Assembly (NCBI RefSeq): GCF_020782245.1
Contig: NZ_JAJGNP010000016.1
Span: 1-64,000 of the forward strand
Reading direction: 5' to 3'
Source of the DNA: Sphingobium soli
GTDB lineage: Bacteria > Pseudomonadota > Alphaproteobacteria > Sphingomonadales > Sphingomonadaceae
Length of the DNA stretch: 64,000 bases
Part shown: positions 43,235-52,563 of the stretch, piece after piece
Layout of the letters: the number at the start of each line of letters is the position of its first letter
Numbering within the stretch: the first letter of the stretch is position 1
Made by a program: the position numbers and the translations under genes
Notes under the pieces: model-generated
What the model saw: only the letters and a program-made list of their open reading frames with translations
What the model was told of the DNA's origin: nothing
The model's database searches: none

Positions 43235-43897
43235 ATGAAAATCGCCCTGATTACGGAAAACAGCCAGGCGGCGAAGAATTCGACGATCCATTCGGCATTG
43301 ACCGCCGTTGCCGAACCGCTGGGCCATGAAGTGTTCAACTATGGCATGTATACGGCCGAGGATAAGGCTTCGCTGACCTATGTCATGAATGGCATCCTGA
43401 CCGGCATTCTGCTCAATTCCAAGGCGGCCGACTTCGTCGTTACCGGCTGCGGCACGGGCATGGGTTCCATGCTGGCATGCAATGCCATGCCCGGCGTGTT
43501 TTGCGGCCTGGTCATCGATCCGACCGACGCTTTCCTGTTCGCGCAGATCAATGACGGCAACGCCATTTCCATGCCCTATGCCAAGGGTTTTGGCTGGGCC
43601 GCCGAGCTGAACCTGCAGGATGTCTACCGCAAGCTGTTCGAAGGCGAGCGGGGCCTTGGCTATCCCAAGGAACGGGCCGAAATCATGGCCAAGAATCGCG
43701 GCATCCTGAAATCATTGAAGGATGCTTCGTGCAAGGACATGGTGACGGTATTGAAGTCGGTTGATCAGGATCTGCTTAAGGCCGCGATCGCCGGTGAACG
43801 CTTCCAGGAGTATTTCTTCGCCAATGCGCAGGATGAGGCCATTCGCGATTATGTGAAGGGCGTTCTCGAAGGGGCGCCGGCATTGGCCGACGCCTGA
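43235..43897 (+). CDS. RpiB/LacA/LacB-family sugar-phosphate isomerase
   Basis: 220 residues with the RpiB fold. The sequence VTGCGTGMGSMLACNAMPGV corresponds to the active-site Cys/Gly loop of ribose-5-phosphate isomerase B. It is longer than E. coli RpiB (149), with an extra C-terminal helical part from about residue 150. GGAG precedes the ATG at 43235. It could act on ribose-5-phosphate or another aldose phosphate; the context does not tell. A bidirectional terminator separates it from purN. Confidence 0.85.
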   Translation: MKIALITENSQAAKNSTIHSALTAVAEPLGHEVFNYGMYTAEDKASLTYVMNGILTGILLNSKAADFVVTGCGTGMGSMLACNAMPGVFCGLVIDPTDAFLFAQINDGNAISMPYAKGFGWAAELNLQDVYRKLFEGERGLGYPKERAEIMAKNRGILKSLKDASCKDMVTVLKSVDQDLLKAAIAGERFQEYFFANAQDEAIRDYVKGVLEGAPALADA

Positions 43898-43907
43898 GTA
43901 TGAGGCG

Positions 43908-43941
43908 ACCGGGCGGCAATCGCGCCGTCCGGTTTGCTCTT
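43908..43941. terminator. terminator between the isomerase and purN
   Basis: ACCGGGCGGC-aatcgc-GCCGTCCGGT, a 10-bp stem with one mismatch, followed by TTTGCTCTT on the plus strand. It lies between two converging genes and touches the purN stop codon. Confidence 0.6.
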
Positions 43942-44893
43942 AAAAATCTTCGGCGATATCCATGAGCCCGAGCAGCTTCTTCGGCGCAACCTGCCGCCAG
44001 CTAGCGCGAAGCCGATCGGCGATGTGGTCCCAGTCATTGGCGCCTCGGTCCAGCCGGATGCCGACCCAGTCCGTGCCGAAATAAGCCGGGCGATAATATC
44101 GGTCGGGGTCCGCATCGATCAACGTCGCCTGTTCGTCCGGTGCGGTGGTCTTGACCAGCAGTGCAACGATGCCGTCGCCATGATGGTCGCGGGTGAACCA
44201 AGCGAATTTCTTGCCCTTTTCAATCCCGAAACATGGCATGCCATGGGAGGTGATCTCGTCTGCCTGGGGCAGGGCAAGGGCAATTTCCCGGACGCGGTTG
44301 AGCATCCATTCGGGCTGCTGCTCGCGCGTGACGAACTCCGCCAGCGTGCGCGAATAGAGCTGGTGCTCGGCGATCAGGATGCGGGCGGCAAGGCTGTCGG
44401 CGCTATCGCCCGGCAGGATCGCGACGGGAGTCTGCGCCAGAACCGGCCCGTCGTCCAGTTCGGCCGTCACGACATGAACGGAGCAGCCAGCATGGCTGTC
44501 GCCTGCGTCGATGGCGCGCTGGTGCGTGTCCAGGCCCTTATATTTGGGCAGCAGGCTGGGATGGATATTGAGCATCCGGTTTTCCCAGCCGGCAACGAAT
44601 TCCGGCGACAGCAGCCGCATATATCCCGCCAGAGCGACATAGTCCGCACCCGCTGCGCGCAATTGGGCATCGATGATCGAATCGAATTCGGCGCGTTTCA
44701 GCCCCTTGTGGCTGTAGCCAAAGGTGGCGATGCCCTCCGCCGCCGCCAGCGCCAGGCCCGGTGCGGCCGGGTCATTGGCGGCGACCAGCACGATCTCATA
44801 GGGGCAGTTGTCAGCCTTTGCGGCATAGAGCAACGCCGCCATATTCGACCCCCGCCCGGAAATCAGAACAGCGACCCTGGCTTTTGCCATCAT
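43940..44893 (-). CDS. purN: phosphoribosylglycinamide formyltransferase fused to an MmcQ/YjbR domain
   Basis: The N-terminal 190 residues are PurN, which formylates GAR with 10-formyl-THF in purine synthesis: ISGRGSNMAAL (phosphate loop), LNIHPSLLPKYKG with N109 and H111, and D148 in ELDDGPVLAQ. Residues about 195-317 match the MmcQ/YjbR fold (CFGIEKGKKFAWF, then YRPAYFGTDWVGIRL), a small double-wing-like domain of unknown role usually encoded separately. PurN alone is about 200 residues, so this is a true fusion, in one frame without interruption. GGAGG precedes the ATGs at 44893/44890. It follows purM by 34 bases. Confidence 0.93.
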   Translation of the reverse strand: MMAKARVAVLISGRGSNMAALLYAAKADNCPYEIVLVAANDPAAPGLALAAAEGIATFGYSHKGLKRAEFDSIIDAQLRAAGADYVALAGYMRLLSPEFVAGWENRMLNIHPSLLPKYKGLDTHQRAIDAGDSHAGCSVHVVTAELDDGPVLAQTPVAILPGDSADSLAARILIAEHQLYSRTLAEFVTREQQPEWMLNRVREIALALPQADEITSHGMPCFGIEKGKKFAWFTRDHHGDGIVALLVKTTAPDEQATLIDADPDRYYRPAYFGTDWVGIRLDRGANDWDHIADRLRASWRQVAPKKLLGLMDIAEDF

Positions 44894-44927
44894 TTTCCCT
44901 CCGTTCCGCCGGACAAGGTTGGTGGCA

Positions 44928-46022
44928 TCACCCCAGATGGGTGGCCGACCAGTCTGCTTTCGCGCTCCAGCTGTCAGCGCTGCCCCGGACGGTGCAGCCC
45001 TTTTCCCCGGTAACGACCGCACCGATGGCGAACACGGTTTCGCCCGCATCCTCCAGCGCCTTCGTAACGGCGGTAACATGCGCCTCATCCACGGCCAGCA
45101 CCATGCCGATGCCGCAGTTGAACGTGCGCGCCATCTCCTCCGGCTCGATATGGCCCTGTGCTTGCAAGAAGGCCATCAGCCGCGGCTGATCCCAGGCGTC
45201 GGCTTCGATCACGGCGTGCGCGCCTTCGGGCAGGACGCGGGGTATATTTTCCAGCAAGCCGCCACCGGTGATATGCGCCAGCGCGTTGATCAAGCCCGCG
45301 CGCACCAGCGGCAGCAAGCTTTTCACATAGATGCGCGTGGGTGCCATCAGCGCGTCGATCAGCAGCACGTCCTGGTCGAACAGGGCAGGGCGGTCGAGCC
45401 TCCACCCCTTGTCGGCGGCCAGACGTCGGACCAGCGAATAGCCGTTTGAGTGCACGCCCGAAGAGGCGAGGCCCAGTAGCACGTCGCCGGGCTTCACCCG
45501 GTTACCGGTCAGTGCATTGGATCGTTCCACCGCGCCGACGCAAAAACCCGCAAGGTCATAGTCGCCATCAGCATACATGCCCGGCATTTCGGCGGTTTCG
45601 CCGCCAATGAGCGCGCAGCCCGCCTGACGACATCCCTCGGCAATGCCGGCGATGACGCGTTCGGCGACGCCGCTTTCCAGCCGACCGGTCGCATAATAAT
45701 CAAGGAAGAAGAGCGGCTCCGCCCCCTGGACGATCAGGTCATTGGCGCACATCGCGACCAGATCGATGCCGACACCATCATGGCGGCCATGGTCGATCGC
45801 GAGCTTGAGCTTGGTGCCGACGCCATCATTGGCCGCGACCAGCAACGGGTCATCATAGCCCGCCGCCTTGAGATCGAAAAAGCCGCCAAAGCCGCCCAGT
45901 TCCGCGTCAGCGCCCGGCCGGCGCGTCGCCTTGGCAAGGGGGGCGATGGCGCGGACCAGGGCATTACCCGCGGCGATGTCGACGCCAGCCTTGGCGTAGC
46001 TGTAGGATTCGTTGTCGCTCAT
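44928..46022 (-). CDS. purM: phosphoribosylformylglycinamidine cyclo-ligase (AIR synthetase)
   Basis: 364 residues; ATP-dependent ring closure of FGAM to AIR in purine synthesis. The family motifs are visible: [46 protein letters not shown] and [17 protein letters not shown]. The ATG at 46022 begins [16 protein letters not shown], the usual N-terminus; the longer frame to 46052 is not needed. It forms a purM-purN operon. Confidence 0.96.
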   Translation of the reverse strand: MSDNESYSYAKAGVDIAAGNALVRAIAPLAKATRRPGADAELGGFGGFFDLKAAGYDDPLLVAANDGVGTKLKLAIDHGRHDGVGIDLVAMCANDLIVQGAEPLFFLDYYATGRLESGVAERVIAGIAEGCRQAGCALIGGETAEMPGMYADGDYDLAGFCVGAVERSNALTGNRVKPGDVLLGLASSGVHSNGYSLVRRLAADKGWRLDRPALFDQDVLLIDALMAPTRIYVKSLLPLVRAGLINALAHITGGGLLENIPRVLPEGAHAVIEADAWDQPRLMAFLQAQGHIEPEEMARTFNCGIGMVLAVDEAHVTAVTKALEDAGETVFAIGAVVTGEKGCTVRGSADSWSAKADWSATHLG

Positions 46023-46097
46023 GATCAGCGCCCCTAGAACAAAGAGGCGCAAAACGGAAGCTTGGCATCCCGGGCATTACGCGCCAAAAGGGCGCGC

Positions 46098-47378
46098 GTG
46101 AGCCTGAGCCCGTCCCTGTCCCGCCCCCTGTTCCGGCCCATGGCGCTGGTGCGCCTGCTGTCCCGGCCTGTCCAGATCGCGATCGCCATCGGTCTTGGCT
46201 TGCTGGCCGCCGCGCTGTTCGCGCAGATGGAGGGGGAACGCGGCGTCCCGCCAATCGCCAGCGGCGGCGATTTCGAGGTAACAGGCGTCAAGGTGGATGT
46301 GGAAGCCAAGGACGCTGACAGCGCGCGCTATGCCGGCTGGCGCATGGCGCAGCGACAGGCCTGGCGGATGTTGTGGAGCCGCACCCATGGCGGCGCGGGC
46401 GCGCCGGCGCTGTCCGATTCGCAGCTGGAAGCGATGATTTCAGGGATCGAAATCGAGCAGGAGCAGGTGGGCCCCACCCGTTATGTCGCTACGCTGGGCG
46501 TCATGTTCGATCGCGCGCGCACCGGGCAGTTGCTCGGCGTGTCGGGCAATGTCCGTCGGTCGCCGCCGCTGCTGGTCATTCCGGTGATGTGGGATGGCGG
46601 GTCCGCCGTATCCTACGAGCGGACCAATGAATGGCAGAAGGCTTGGGCGCGCTATCGGACCGGCGAAAGCGCCATCGATTATGTGCGCGTCGCCGGATCA
46701 ATCGCCGATCCGATCCTGCTCAATGCTGGCCAGACCGGGCGACGCGGCCGGCTGTGGTGGCGGGTGCTGCTCGACCAATATGGCGCGGCCGATGTCGTCA
46801 TCCCGATCGTGCGGTTGGAGCGCGCCTATCCCGGCGGCCCGATTACCGCGACCTTCACGGCGCGCTATGGCCCGGACAACAGCCTGATCGGCAGCTTTGC
46901 GCTGCGGGCGTCGAACGCCAGTGGCCTGGCGCAAATGCTGGACGAAGGCGCGAAGCGGATCGACACGCTCTATACCGGCGCGCTCAACGACGGTCGCCTG
47001 CGTCCTGACCCCTCGCTCATCATCGAGGAGCCGGTCGATCCCGCCACGCTGGAGATCGAAAATGCCGTCGAAGCGCCGATCGAGGCGATCGATGTGCCGG
47101 TTGCGGGCGTCAGCACGACCGGCAGCTTCACGATCCAATATGACACGCCGGACGTCAGTTCGGTGGGCGCAGGCGAATCGGCCGTCCGGTCCATCCCGGG
47201 CGTGCGTTCGGCATCGACCAGCAGTTTGGCGCTGGGCGGCACATCGGTCATGCAGGTCGGGTATGACGGCAGCATCGACATGCTGCGCACCGGGCTTCAG
47301 GCGCGCGGTTATCAGGTCGCCGTGGCTGGAACGACGCTGCGCATCACGCGGCGACAGGCGCCGCCTCCCGCGCAATGA
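46098..47378 (+). CDS. DUF2066 domain-containing exported protein
   Basis: About 426 residues from GTG 46098 (or 412 from ATG 46140). A hydrophobic segment (about 24-42) is the signal or anchor. DUF2066 follows (about 60-190: VDVEAKDADSARYAGWRMAQRQAW...). The C-terminal part has the pattern SIDMLRTGLQARGYQV. The function of the family is unknown, but the gene is regularly found upstream of hdaA in alphaproteobacteria. It overlaps hdaA by ATGA and so is coupled to it. It is divergent from purM. Confidence 0.8.
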   Translation: MSLSPSLSRPLFRPMALVRLLSRPVQIAIAIGLGLLAAALFAQMEGERGVPPIASGGDFEVTGVKVDVEAKDADSARYAGWRMAQRQAWRMLWSRTHGGAGAPALSDSQLEAMISGIEIEQEQVGPTRYVATLGVMFDRARTGQLLGVSGNVRRSPPLLVIPVMWDGGSAVSYERTNEWQKAWARYRTGESAIDYVRVAGSIADPILLNAGQTGRRGRLWWRVLLDQYGAADVVIPIVRLERAYPGGPITATFTARYGPDNSLIGSFALRASNASGLAQMLDEGAKRIDTLYTGALNDGRLRPDPSLIIEEPVDPATLEIENAVEAPIEAIDVPVAGVSTTGSFTIQYDTPDVSSVGAGESAVRSIPGVRSASTSSLALGGTSVMQVGYDGSIDMLRTGLQARGYQVAVAGTTLRITRRQAPPPAQ

Positions 47379-48025
47379 GCCAGATCAGCCTTCCGTTCGA
47401 AGGCCATGAAGGGAGGGGCGAAGGCGATTTTCTTGTCAGCGACGCCAATCGTGTCGCCGTTGCCTATCTGGAGCGTTGGCGGGATTGGCCGCTGTCCATT
47501 GCCGTTCTGACTGGCCCGCCGCGTTCGGGACGGTCGACACTGGCACGTCAGTTCGCCCGCATGAGCGGTGGCGATGTCATCGATGATGCGCATGAGGGTG
47601 ACCGCCCGCTGGACGATCATCGGCTATTTCATGCCTGGAACGCCGCGCAGACGGAGCATCGCCCGCTTCTGCTCGTAGGGCAGGCACCGCCCGCCACCTG
47701 GCCCGTCACCTTACCCGACCTACGCTCCCGTCTGGCCGCCGTCCCCCATGTCGGCATCGATGCACCCGACGAGATGCTGACCCGCGCACTCATCCAGCGC
47801 AGTTTCGATGCCGCTGGCGCGGCGTATTCTGCGGATTTGCCAGACTGGCTGGCGCGGCGGATCGACCGATCCTATGCCGCCATCGAAACGATCACGCGCC
47901 TGCTGGATCGCGCTGCCTTGTCATCTGGACGCAAGATTTCGGTCGCAATGGCGAAAGAGGCCCTGCAATCCGCGGGTATCCTGCCTATAGTCCCGTCCGA
48001 TCCTTCCTCAGTGCAACGCGAGTAG
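47375..48025 (+). CDS. hdaA: DnaA-regulatory inactivator HdaA
   Basis: 216 residues of the Hda/DnaA AAA+ family. The N-terminal QISLPF (residues 3-8) is the beta-clamp binding motif that lets HdaA act with the loaded clamp to stimulate DnaA-ATP hydrolysis. The P-loop is represented by TGPPRSGRSTLARQF and the Walker B region by GGDVIDDAHEG. It prevents over-initiation of the chromosome. Its presence argues that the flanking DNA is chromosomal. Confidence 0.92.
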   Translation: MSQISLPFEGHEGRGEGDFLVSDANRVAVAYLERWRDWPLSIAVLTGPPRSGRSTLARQFARMSGGDVIDDAHEGDRPLDDHRLFHAWNAAQTEHRPLLLVGQAPPATWPVTLPDLRSRLAAVPHVGIDAPDEMLTRALIQRSFDAAGAAYSADLPDWLARRIDRSYAAIETITRLLDRAALSSGRKISVAMAKEALQSAGILPIVPSDPSSVQRE

Positions 48026-48028
48026 TCC

Positions 48029-50167
48029 GTGGCCGAAGCCGATCCCATTGCCAATCTGTCGCTGCCCAGCGACCGCTATTTCAATCGTGAGCTGTCCTGG
48101 CTGGCGTTCAACCAGCGCGTGCTGGAAGAGGCGATGAACCGCGCTCATCCGCTGCTGGAGCGCTTGCGCTTCCTGTCGATTTCGGGCGCGAACCTTGACG
48201 AGTTTTTTTCCGTGCGGGTCGCAGGGCTCAAAGGGCAACAATTACAGAATGTCGACATGCGCTCCGCCGACGGGCTGACTCCGGCGCAGCAACTGTCCGC
48301 GATTACCGAGACGACAGGCACGCTGATGCGCGCGCAGCAGAAAGTGTGGGGCGCGCTCCATGGCGAATTGACGCAGGTTGGCGTCGAGGTCATCGGCCCT
48401 TCGGCCGACATGGACAATGTCTGCGCCGCCTGGCTGCGCGAACATTTTCTGACGCAGATCTTCCCGATCCTGACCCCCCAGGCCCTCGACCCGGCGCACC
48501 CCTTTCCCTTCATTCCCAACCAGGGGCTGTCGATCGTTTTCGATCTGGAGCGCCTGTCGGACAAGCAGCCGATCCGCGAGCTGGTGATGATCCCATCGTC
48601 GCTCGCGCGGTTCGTGCGCGTGCCAGGGGACCCAGCGCGCTACATGGCGCTGGAGGCGGTGATCCGGCGCTTTTCGGAGGACCTCTTCCCTGGCTATCGC
48701 GTTCGCAACAGCGGCGTCTTCCGCATCATCCGCGACAGCGACATCGAAATCGAGGAGGAAGCGGAGGATCTGGTCCGCTATTTCCGCAGCGCCATCAAAC
48801 GCCGCCGCCGCGGCCGCGTTATCCGCATGGAAATCGAGGAGCGCATTCCCGAACCGGTCGAGGAAATGTTGCAGGACATGCTCCAGGGGCATGACGCGAT
48901 CATCGAGGAGGTGGAGGGTTTTGTCGGCATCGGCGACTTGTCCGGCATCGTCGATGAAGATCGGCCAGACCTCAAATTCGAACCCTATGCGCCGCGCTTT
49001 CCCGAACGTATCCGCGAATATGGCGGCGACTGTTTCGCCGCGATCCGGGCCAAGGACATTGTCGTCCATCATCCCTATGAAGCGTTCGACGTCGTCATAT
49101 CCTTCCTGAAACAGGCGGCGTCTGACCCGGATGTGGTCGCGATCAAGCAGACGCTCTACCGCGCGGGCAAACAGTCGGCGATCATCCGGGCGCTGATCGA
49201 CGCCGCTGAAGCGGGCAAGTCCGTGACCGCAGTGGTCGAACTCAAGGCGCGATTCGACGAAGAACAGAATTTGATGTGGGCGGACGCGCTGGAGCGTGCG
49301 GGCGTGCAGGTCGTCTACGGCTTCATCGACTGGAAGACCCATGCCAAGGTGTCGATGGTCGTGCGGCGCGAAGGAGAGCAGTTCCGCACCTATTGTCATT
49401 TCGGCACCGGCAATTACCACCCGATCACCGCGCGGATTTACACTGACTTGAGCTTCTTCACCGCCAATCCCGATTATGGCCGCGATGCCGCAGCGTTGTT
49501 CAACTATATCACCGGCTATGTCGAACCGCAGGGTCTGGAAAAGCTGGTGATGAGCCCGCGCGACCTGCGCAATCGGCTGTGTGAACTGATCGAGGCGGAA
49601 ATCGATCATGTGCGCGCCGGGCGGCCCGGCACCATCTGGGCCAAGATGAACAGCCTGGTCGATCCCGCGATCATCGAAAAACTCTATGCCGCCAGCAATG
49701 CCGGGGTGCGGATCGAGCTGATCGTGCGCGGCATCTGCTGCCTGCGGCCGGGGGTGCCGGGCATGTCTGAAAATATCCGCGTGAAGTCGGTCGTGGGCCG
49801 TTTCCTGGAACATAGCCGCATCACCGTGTTCGGCAATGGCAAGGCGCTGCCCAACAATGGCGCGAAAGTCTATATCAGCTCGGCGGACTGGATGCCGCGC
49901 AATTTTGATCGCCGTGTGGAGTTCTTGGCCCCGGTGGAAAGCGGCACCGTGCACGACCAGATCGTCGACCAGGTGATGGTTGCCAACCTTATCGATACGG
50001 AACAGAGCTGGGAGCTGGACGCCGAAGGCCATTATAGCCGCGTCGAAATGGGCGAAAAGCCGTTCAACCTGCATCGCTATTTCATGACCAATCCGTCGCT
50101 TTCGGGACGCGGCGCGGCTCTGGACAGCGACGCCGTCCCGACCTTGCGTTTGCGCAGCGGGGGTTGA
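48029..50167 (+). CDS. ppk1: polyphosphate kinase 1
   Basis: 712 residues; reversibly polymerises the gamma-phosphate of ATP into polyphosphate. The N-terminal NRELSWLAFNQRVLEEA, the FIPNQGLSIVF middle domain, and the C1/C2 domains with DVVAIKQTLYRAGKQSAI, WKTHAKVSMVVRREG and CHFGTGNYHPITARIYTD (catalytic histidines) are all there. It starts at GTG 48029, 3 bases after hdaA. It overlaps the ppx region at its end, forming an hdaA-ppk-ppx operon. Confidence 0.95.
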   Translation: MAEADPIANLSLPSDRYFNRELSWLAFNQRVLEEAMNRAHPLLERLRFLSISGANLDEFFSVRVAGLKGQQLQNVDMRSADGLTPAQQLSAITETTGTLMRAQQKVWGALHGELTQVGVEVIGPSADMDNVCAAWLREHFLTQIFPILTPQALDPAHPFPFIPNQGLSIVFDLERLSDKQPIRELVMIPSSLARFVRVPGDPARYMALEAVIRRFSEDLFPGYRVRNSGVFRIIRDSDIEIEEEAEDLVRYFRSAIKRRRRGRVIRMEIEERIPEPVEEMLQDMLQGHDAIIEEVEGFVGIGDLSGIVDEDRPDLKFEPYAPRFPERIREYGGDCFAAIRAKDIVVHHPYEAFDVVISFLKQAASDPDVVAIKQTLYRAGKQSAIIRALIDAAEAGKSVTAVVELKARFDEEQNLMWADALERAGVQVVYGFIDWKTHAKVSMVVRREGEQFRTYCHFGTGNYHPITARIYTDLSFFTANPDYGRDAAALFNYITGYVEPQGLEKLVMSPRDLRNRLCELIEAEIDHVRAGRPGTIWAKMNSLVDPAIIEKLYAASNAGVRIELIVRGICCLRPGVPGMSENIRVKSVVGRFLEHSRITVFGNGKALPNNGAKVYISSADWMPRNFDRRVEFLAPVESGTVHDQIVDQVMVANLIDTEQSWELDAEGHYSRVEMGEKPFNLHRYFMTNPSLSGRGAALDSDAVPTLRLRSGG

Positions 50168-50175
50168 ACGCGGCC

Positions 50176-51693
50176 ATGAATTCGATGCTGAGCCGCGTGC
50201 GCGCCGTAGCCGAACAGATGGTGACATCGCCCGAGCCCGCCCATGCGCGCACGGCGATCATCGATATCGGGTCGAACAGCGTGCGCCTGGTCATCTATGA
50301 CGGACCGCGCCGCATCCCCTTCATCCTGTTCAATGAAAAGGTGATGGCCGGACTGGGCGCCTCGCTCGCCCGCACCGGCGCGATCGAACCCGAAGCGATG
50401 GAGCGCGGCCTGCGCGCCATCGGTCGGTTTGCGCATCTGTGCCGGTCGATGAAGGTTGCCGATATACGCTGCGTCGCCACGGCGGCGGTGCGCGATGCAA
50501 CCAACGGACCCGACTTCATCGCCCGCGCCAAGGACATGGGGCTGACGGTCGAATTGCTCACCGGCGCGCAGGAAGCGATCGGCGCAGCAATGGGTGTCCT
50601 GTCGGGCATTCCCGGCGCGGACGGCATTGTCGGCGATTTGGGCGGCGGCAGCCTGGAACTGGCGCGGGTGCGGGACGGGACGGTGGAACAGACCATATCG
50701 CTGCCGCTGGGCGTGCTGCGTCTGCCGCAGATCCGCGCCAAGGGGCCGCGTGCCTTGGAGCGCGCCGTCGCCAAGATGCTGGACAAGGCCGGATGGGCCG
50801 CTGAACCAGGCTTGCCCTTTTACATGGTCGGCGGGTCGTGGCGTGCGCTCGCGCGGTTCGACATGCAGCTGACCCATTTTCCGCTGCCCGTCGTCCATCA
50901 ATATGAAATGACGGCTGCGCGCGCCGAACAGTTGACCCGTATCGTCAGCCATGTCGACAAGGCCCGGCTGAAACAGATACCGGCCATGACGGGATCGCGC
51001 GTGCCGACGCTGCCGGACGCCGCCGCTCTGCTGTCGGTTGTGGTGCGCCAGCTCAAGTCGAGCCGTCTGGTCGTGTCCGCCTATGGCCTGCGCGAAGGGC
51101 TGCTTTACGGAGCGCTGCCGCCCGATATTCAACGGCACGATCCGCTATTGGTCGCAGCAGAGGCGGAAGGGGAGGCACAGGCGCGGTTTCGCGGCCATGG
51201 GGATCGGATCGACCGCTGGATCGCTCCGCTTTTTACCGATGACGATGCGTCGGGTCGCCGTATCCGCCGGGCCGCCTGCTTGCTGGCCGATGTAAGCTGG
51301 CGCGCTAATCCCGACTTTCGGGCGGAGCGGGGTGTCGAAATCGCTTTGCACAGCAACTGGGTGGGTATTGACGCGGCGGAACGAGCGATGCTGGGACAGG
51401 CGCTCAGCAGTCATTTTGGCGGAGGGGTGGCACCGCTGCCGGCGCTGGAGCGAATCGCCATGACGGACCGGTTGCAGCGCGCCATTTTATGGGGCCTCGC
51501 CATCCGCCTGGCTCAACGCATGTCGGGTGGAGTGGAGGCGCCACTGGCGGTATCGCGGCTGGAACGGCATGATGACCGCATCGACCTGTATCTGCGCGCC
51601 GAGGATGCCGATCTTTATGGCGAAGCCGTCGAACGCCGCCTGCGGCATCTGGCCCAGGCCATGGGGTTTAAATATCGGATGATGAACGGCTGA
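50176..51693 (+). CDS. ppx: exopolyphosphatase / guanosine pentaphosphatase
   Basis: 505 residues of the Ppx/GppA actin-like ATPase family: IIDIGSNSVRLVIYDG (phosphate 1), GIVGDLGGGSLELA (phosphate 2), and a C-terminal HD-like extension from about 310. It degrades polyphosphate from the ends and balances the upstream Ppk. TTG at 50164 overlaps the ppk stop; the ATG at 50176 is the simpler start. Confidence 0.93.
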   Translation: MNSMLSRVRAVAEQMVTSPEPAHARTAIIDIGSNSVRLVIYDGPRRIPFILFNEKVMAGLGASLARTGAIEPEAMERGLRAIGRFAHLCRSMKVADIRCVATAAVRDATNGPDFIARAKDMGLTVELLTGAQEAIGAAMGVLSGIPGADGIVGDLGGGSLELARVRDGTVEQTISLPLGVLRLPQIRAKGPRALERAVAKMLDKAGWAAEPGLPFYMVGGSWRALARFDMQLTHFPLPVVHQYEMTAARAEQLTRIVSHVDKARLKQIPAMTGSRVPTLPDAAALLSVVVRQLKSSRLVVSAYGLREGLLYGALPPDIQRHDPLLVAAEAEGEAQARFRGHGDRIDRWIAPLFTDDDASGRRIRRAACLLADVSWRANPDFRAERGVEIALHSNWVGIDAAERAMLGQALSSHFGGGVAPLPALERIAMTDRLQRAILWGLAIRLAQRMSGGVEAPLAVSRLERHDDRIDLYLRAEDADLYGEAVERRLRHLAQAMGFKYRMMNG

Positions 51694-51713
51694 CGGGCGC
51701 CAAGGCGCCCGTC
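51692..51713. terminator. strong hairpin after ppx
   Basis: GACGGGCGCC-aa-GGCGCCCGTC, a perfect 10-bp stem that starts at the ppx stop codon. There is no clear T-run, so it may stop transcription weakly or protect the message end. It lies between converging ppx and cytochrome c genes. Confidence 0.5.
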
Positions 51714-51734
51714 CCATTCAAACGCTTATCGCGC

Positions 51735-52403
51735 TTATTCGCTCTCGCCGGTGGTGGGCGTCGCGGGGCCGCCGGCGGTTGCGGCGTCAGCGGGCGCCGC
51801 GCCTTCGACGCTTTGGGCGGCGTTGGTTGCATCGCCCGCCGCTTCGGCCGGCGTGGCGCTCGCTTCTGCTGGCTCAGGGTCGGCCGCGGGCAGCGGCAGG
51901 TTGGACCCTTGCGTGTTCAGCCAGGCGATCAAATTGGCGCGATCGGCCGGATTGCCCAGGCCGGCGAAGGTCATCTTGGTGCCTGGCGCAAATTCGCGCG
52001 GGCTTTTGAGCCAGGCGTCCATATTTTCGAACGTCCACTGACCGCCCTTGCTCTTGAGCGCATCGGAAAAGGCAAAGCCCGCCTTGCCCACGGCAATTGC
52101 TTCGCCGACCGTGCCCCACAGATTGGGACCGATGCCATTGGCCCCGCCCTGGTTCACGGTGTGGCAGGCGGCGCATTTGGCGAACACCTTTTCGCCCGCC
52201 GCGACGTCGGCGCTGGCCAAAAGGGTGTTGAGGCTGGGCCCGCTGTCGCCGCCTTCGCCTTCGGCCTCCACGCCCTCGATGGCATAGCCCATCTTTTCCG
52301 GCCGTTCGGTTTCGAAATATTTGGAACTGACGATCGCGCCACCCAGGGCGATGATGCCTGCAAACAAAGCCCAGCCCGCCACGGTATTGAAACGATCGCC
52401 CAT
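51735..52403 (-). CDS. membrane-anchored cytochrome c (CycM/cytochrome c552 type)
   Basis: 222 residues: one N-terminal membrane anchor (about 8-28), heme site KCAACHTVNQGG and Met ligand in PGTKMTFAGLGNPADRANLIAWL, which is the mitochondrial-type class I pattern. The tail after residue 175 is an Ala/Pro/Glu-rich disordered extension. CycM proteins link the bc1 complex to the aa3 oxidase in alphaproteobacteria, and this one probably does the same. It is unrelated to the quinoprotein cytochrome at 13945. Confidence 0.9.
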   Translation of the reverse strand: MGDRFNTVAGWALFAGIIALGGAIVSSKYFETERPEKMGYAIEGVEAEGEGGDSGPSLNTLLASADVAAGEKVFAKCAACHTVNQGGANGIGPNLWGTVGEAIAVGKAGFAFSDALKSKGGQWTFENMDAWLKSPREFAPGTKMTFAGLGNPADRANLIAWLNTQGSNLPLPAADPEPAEASATPAEAAGDATNAAQSVEGAAPADAATAGGPATPTTGESE

Positions 52404-52563
52404 CTCGCTCGACTTCCCTTGCTTTTGTCTTGGCGGCTGTCAGTCGCGCCCCCTCTTGAGCGCTGCCATAATCGGGCTGGCGCGATGGTGCAAGCCGGGT
52501 TGATAGACGAATGCGCAGCGCGCTTGCGCCGGCCGGGGGGAAATCCTAAGCGCGCAGGCGCAA

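Noticed and set aside
42979..43338. 119-residue frame in the spacer before the RpiB-type isomerase
   Set aside because: The downstream half looks protein-like at first sight (many Ile/Pro), but it overlaps the isomerase start antisense, lacks a ribosome site and matches no family that I know.
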